This document shows positions 4,709 to 6,505 of a stretch of 6,505 nucleotides of DNA, in pieces; the stretch's first letter is position 1; each line of letters begins with the position of its first letter. The translations under genes and the position numbers were made by a program. Source of the DNA: Microbacteriaceae bacterium (GTDB taxonomy: Bacteria; Actinomycetota; Actinomycetes; Actinomycetales; Microbacteriaceae); the NCBI GenBank assembly GCA_022701925.1, contig JAKONM010000165.1, positions 1-6,505 of the forward strand, in the 5' to 3' direction. The notes beneath the pieces were generated by a model. The model was not told the origin of the DNA. It made no database searches and saw nothing but the letters and a program-made list of their open reading frames with translations.

Positions 4709-5374
4709 GTGGCCGGCACCCTCTCGATCGGCGTCGTCACCGGCGTCACGCCCGACAAGTGGGTGCGCGTGTGGCGCGAGCGCATGCCGGACACCGTCCT
4801 GCGCGTCCTCCCGGTGGACGAGGGCGGAGCGGTCGCCGCGCTCGCCGACGGCGCCGACCTGGTCTTCGCCCGGCTGCCCGTCGAGGAGGCGGAGGGGCGG
4901 ACGCTGCACGTCATCCCGCTGTGGGAGGAGACGCCGGTCGTCGTGGCGGCGAAGGACCACCCCGTCAAGCTGTTCGACGCGGTGACCCTGGCCGACCTGG
5001 CCACCGAGCAGCGGTACCCGGGGCACGACGAGGCGACGCTCGACATCGTGGCCGCCGGGCACGGCGTCGCGGTGATGCCGCAGTCGGTCTTCCGGGCCTC
5101 GGGGCGGCGCGACGTGGTGGCGCGACCGATCAGCGACGAGCCGCCGACCCGCATCGGCCTGGTGTGGCCGCGCGGGAGCGAGGGACCGCTGATCGACGAG
5201 TTCATCGGGGTGGTCCGCGGGCGCACGGCCAACAGCTCCCGCGGCGACCAGACCCCCGAGCCGCCGGCCGCGAGGACGCCCGCGAAGTCCGCTCCCGAGC
5301 GGAAGCGGCCCGCTACGACGGTGCGGAAGGGTCCACACCGTCCAGGTAGGCCCAGCGGCCGCCGACGCGGCTGA
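4709..5374 (+). CDS. LysR-type effector-binding domain protein lacking the DNA-binding domain
   Basis: The gene encodes 221 residues. The protein starts directly with the first strand of a LysR co-inducer-binding domain (AGTLSIGVVTGV, 2-13). It continues with family-typical segments: ADLVFARLPVEEAEGRTLHVIPLWEETPVVVAAKDHP (49-85), VTLADLA (92-98), and the 'aaG.Gva.mPqsv' strand-helix (115-127). No winged helix-turn-helix precedes it; the region upstream is the 24-bp divergent promoter and then the opposite gene. The domain also looks shortened between residues 100 and 112, where the crossover and much of subdomain II normally lie. A Pro/Arg/Lys-rich, probably disordered basic tail covers about 172-221 and might touch nucleic acid. 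GTG 4709 is set by the TACCCT hexamer 7 nt upstream. The 3' end overlaps the YchJ-family gene by 62 bp. Likely a ligand-sensing partner; the ligand is unknown. Confidence 0.82.
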   Translation: MAGTLSIGVVTGVTPDKWVRVWRERMPDTVLRVLPVDEGGAVAALADGADLVFARLPVEEAEGRTLHVIPLWEETPVVVAAKDHPVKLFDAVTLADLATEQRYPGHDEATLDIVAAGHGVAVMPQSVFRASGRRDVVARPISDEPPTRIGLVWPRGSEGPLIDEFIGVVRGRTANSSRGDQTPEPPAARTPAKSAPERKRPATTVRKGPHRPGRPSGRRRG

Positions 5375-5711
5375 ACCGCGAGCGCTCGTGCAGCACGCCC
5401 GCGCCGTCGGCGGAGCGGTGGGCGGCGCGGAACTCCACCACCCCGGTCGCGTCGTCCGGGCCGCCGCGGGCGGTGTCGACGATCTGCAGCCGGCGCCACC
5501 GCACGTCCTCGTCCAGCGTCAGGGTGCGGGGGCGGGTGTCCGGGTGCCAGGTCGCCAGCAGGTACGAGGGCAGTCCCACGGCGAAGGCGGAGTAGCGCGA
5601 GCGCATCAGCGCCACGGCCGTCGGCGCGGCCGCCCCCGCGTGCAGCGGGCCGCAGCAGGCGCCGTAGGGCCCGCCGCCGCAGGGGCACGGGTCGTCGCCG
5701 CCGAGGGTCAT
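5313..5711 (-). CDS. YchJ-family protein (UPF0225) with N-terminal SEC-C-like metal-binding motif
   Basis: The gene encodes 132 residues. The N terminus carries CPCGGGPYGACCGPLHAG (residues 9-26) with cysteines 9, 11, 19 and 20, a SEC-C-like zinc-binding motif. It is followed by TAVALMRSRYSAFAVG, YLLATWHPDTRP, W-R-RLQIVDT, GVVEFRA, LHERSRF and GRWAYLDG, which together mark the YchJ family with its NTF2-like fold. It is shorter than E. coli YchJ because it lacks the second cysteine-rich motif at the C terminus. The molecular function of the family is not settled; metal binding is predicted. The ATG at 5711 gives the normal N terminus. Its 3' end overlaps the LysR-like tail by 62 bp, and its start is 24 bp from the divergent lipoprotein gene. 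Confidence 0.9.
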   Translation of the reverse strand: MTLGGDDPCPCGGGPYGACCGPLHAGAAAPTAVALMRSRYSAFAVGLPSYLLATWHPDTRPRTLTLDEDVRWRRLQIVDTARGGPDDATGVVEFRAAHRSADGAGVLHERSRFSRVGGRWAYLDGVDPSAPS

Positions 5712-5723
5712 GCACCGATCCTC

Positions 5724-5729
5724 TACGGT
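5724..5729 (+). promoter_or_regulatory. Putative -10 box TACGGT, leaderless promoter of the lipoprotein gene
   Basis: TACGGT ends 6 nt before the ATG at 5736 with no Shine-Dalgarno motif between. The whole 24-bp gap to the divergent YchJ-family start must also hold that gene's promoter. On the minus strand the candidates are poor: TAGAGG (5725-5720, 8 nt from the ATG) shares the same TA, and GAGGAT (5723-5718) is 6 nt away. Confidence 0.5.
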
Positions 5730-5735
5730 CGTCGG

Positions 5736-6188
5736 ATGCTGCGCCGCCGCCTGCCCGCCGCGCTCTGCGCCGCGGCCGCCCTGCTGGCGCTGACCGCCTG
5801 CACGGCGCCGCAGCCCTCGGCCACGCCCAGCGCCTCCGCCGCCGCCCCCTCGACCGCGCCGAGCGCGGTGGCGAGCACGCCCCCGGCCGCCCCGACGCCC
5901 TCCGCCTCCCCCTCCGCCCTCGTCACCGCGAGCGCGACGGAGCAGCAGTACCTGGGGTTCGTGTCGCAGTTCAGCCCCACGCTGGCCGCGACGCCGCAGA
6001 CGACGCTGCTGACGCTGGGCCGGCAGGTCTGCGACGGGTTCCGGCGGGGGCAGGACGCCGCGACGGTGTCGACCGCGCTGGGCAGCAGCACGCTGGAGCC
6101 CGACCTGCAGGCGACCGACGCGGCCGTGATCATCGGCGCCGCCGTGGCGCAGCTGTGCCCGCCGTACCGCAGCGCGCTCGACGGCTGA
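5736..6188 (+). CDS. DUF732-like secreted lipoprotein
   Basis: The gene encodes 150 residues. A basic head (MLRRR), a hydrophobic core (6-19) and the lipobox L19-T-A-C22 mark a lipoprotein signal peptide, so Cys22 should be lipidated and the protein held on the outer face of the membrane. Residues 23-66 form a low-complexity Ala/Ser/Pro/Thr spacer, common in actinobacterial lipoproteins and possibly glycosylated. Residues 67-146 form a small helical domain (EQQYLGFVSQF, LLTLGRQVCDGFRRGQDAATVSTAL, AAVIIGAAVAQLCPPY). Cys99 and Cys141 are placed as in DUF732 domains, where they likely form a disulfide. ATG 5736 is preferred to upstream in-frame starts because it begins the signal peptide and follows the TACGGT box. 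Molecular function is unknown. A terminator-like hairpin follows. Confidence 0.88.
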   Translation: MLRRRLPAALCAAAALLALTACTAPQPSATPSASAAAPSTAPSAVASTPPAAPTPSASPSALVTASATEQQYLGFVSQFSPTLAATPQTTLLTLGRQVCDGFRRGQDAATVSTALGSSTLEPDLQATDAAVIIGAAVAQLCPPYRSALDG

Positions 6189-6215
6189 GCCCGCGCGGCC
6201 GCATCGCTCCCCCTG

Positions 6216-6275
6216 GCGGGGCTCCGTGCTGCTGACGGGCCGGGCGCTTCCGCCGCATCGCAGCGGGAGCCCCGC
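6216..6275. terminator. Hairpin between convergent genes, probable bidirectional terminator
   Basis: GCGGGGCTCC (6216-6225) pairs perfectly with GGAGCCCCGC (6266-6275). Inside it GCTGC (6228-6232) pairs with GCAGC (6260-6264), making a long GC-rich stem with a 27-nt loop. Outer TCGC (6204-6207) and GCGA (6279-6282) can extend the base. It lies 27 bp after the lipoprotein stop and 7 bp after the minus-strand gene stop, as expected for a shared terminator. No T-run is present, which is common in GC-rich actinobacteria. Confidence 0.65.
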
Positions 6276-6282
6276 GAGGCGA

Positions 6283-6505
6283 TCAGCGTCCGTAGGGCGC
6301 CGGTACCGCGAGGCCGAACCGCGCGCAGAGCGCGAGCACGTCGGCGCGGTCGTCCGCGTCGGGCAGGTACCCGAGGTGCGCGGCCAGCTGCGTCCCGGCC
6401 GAGACGCAGACCACAGAACGGCCGCCGATCGACCCGGCGGCGTGCGGCCCGTACCGCCAGCGGCTGCCGTCCTCCAGCACCTGGTGGCCGCCGCCGTCCG
6501 GCAGG
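6283..6505 (-). CDS. C-terminal part of a probable nucleotidyltransferase-like protein (partial, 5' end outside window)
   Basis: The minus-strand frame is open from the right edge to its TGA at 6285-6283 and gives 73 complete codons. The sequence runs LEDGSRWRYGPHAAG, IGGRSVVCVSAGTQLAAHLGYLPDADDRADVLALCARFGLAVPAPYGR. The pattern 'G..v.C.s...Q...H.GY.p...D..D...LC.RFGl..P.pY' resembles the C-terminal end of actinobacterial aminoglycoside/lincosamide-type nucleotidyltransferases and related predicted nucleotidyltransferases. The catalytic region would lie upstream, outside the window, so neither activity nor resistance can be judged. A GTG at 6480 is in frame, but the open frame continues past it to the edge, so it is probably internal. 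Confidence 0.6.
   Translation of the reverse strand, partial: LPDGGGHQVLEDGSRWRYGPHAAGSIGGRSVVCVSAGTQLAAHLGYLPDADDRADVLALCARFGLAVPAPYGR

Noticed and set aside
4663..5715. Minus-strand open frame opposite the LysR-like gene and through the YchJ-family gene in another frame
   Set aside because: It is an Arg-rich shadow; the YchJ-family frame at 5313-5711 has the conserved cysteine motif and NTF2-like segments.
5388..5735. N-terminal extension of the lipoprotein
   Set aside because: It is antisense to the YchJ-family gene and would bury the lipobox signal peptide 116 residues into the protein.
5800..5935. Ala/Ser/Pro-encoding repetitive stretch as a DNA tandem repeat
   Set aside because: It is a low-complexity protein spacer after the lipobox with no fixed DNA repeat unit.
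1..6505. CRISPR array, insertion sequence, tRNA, rRNA or toxin-antitoxin pair
   Set aside because: No regular direct repeats with spacers, no transposase motifs with terminal repeats, and no cloverleaf or rRNA-like segments were seen. The DUF5997/LysR-like pair is small and divergent but shows no toxin signature.

Overview
The window is very GC-rich DNA with strong G/C bias at third codon positions. It uses GTG as well as ATG starts, has compact intergenic gaps, and appears to use leaderless promoters. This points to an actinobacterium, most likely Microbacteriaceae or a related Micrococcales lineage; the genus cannot be told from sequence alone. It looks like ordinary chromosome: no insertion sequence, phage gene, CRISPR array, tRNA or rRNA was seen.

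Layout, left to right. (1) The last codons of an unidentified plus-strand gene (1-82). (2) A small two-helix membrane protein (135-479). (3) A type I ribonuclease H (489-1157) with all active-site residues and an unusual C-terminal tail resembling a ribbon-helix-helix DNA-binding module. (4) A symmetric nested inverted repeat (1189-1252) in the next gap. (5) A three-gene plus-strand operon (1294-1863, 1860-2441, 2438-3019) of similar-sized proteins, each with one N-terminal membrane segment and a predicted beta-rich exterior domain, joined by GTGA stop/start overlaps. (6) A convergent minus-strand polytopic membrane protein (2925-4199) whose tail codons overlap the last operon gene by 95 bp. 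(7) A nested palindrome (4230-4306). (8) A divergent pair: a DUF5997-type protein (4286-4684, minus) and a LysR-type effector-binding domain without the usual helix-turn-helix (4709-5374, plus), separated by 24 bp. (9) A YchJ-family protein (5313-5711, minus), which overlaps the LysR-like tail and is divergent from (10) a DUF732-like lipoprotein (5736-6188, plus), again across 24 bp. (11) A terminator-like hairpin (6216-6275). (12) The C-terminal end of a minus-strand gene, probably a nucleotidyltransferase (6283-6505).

Transcription starts here follow one pattern. Seven genes that begin a transcription unit have a TAnnnT hexamer ending 6 or 7 nt before the start codon, as expected for leaderless mRNAs. 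The two operon-internal genes instead have GGAG Shine-Dalgarno motifs and overlapping stop/start codons. This pattern also settles several start codons.

The most interesting region is the divergent pair at 4286-5374. The two genes appear to share the TA of their -10 boxes, so initiation on one strand should compete with the other. One product is a LysR effector domain without its DNA-binding half. The other is an internally duplicated protein (50-residue period, 12 of 43 aligned residues identical) with helix-turn-helix-like helices. Together they could be a split regulator. That is inference; the layout and the repeat are directly visible.
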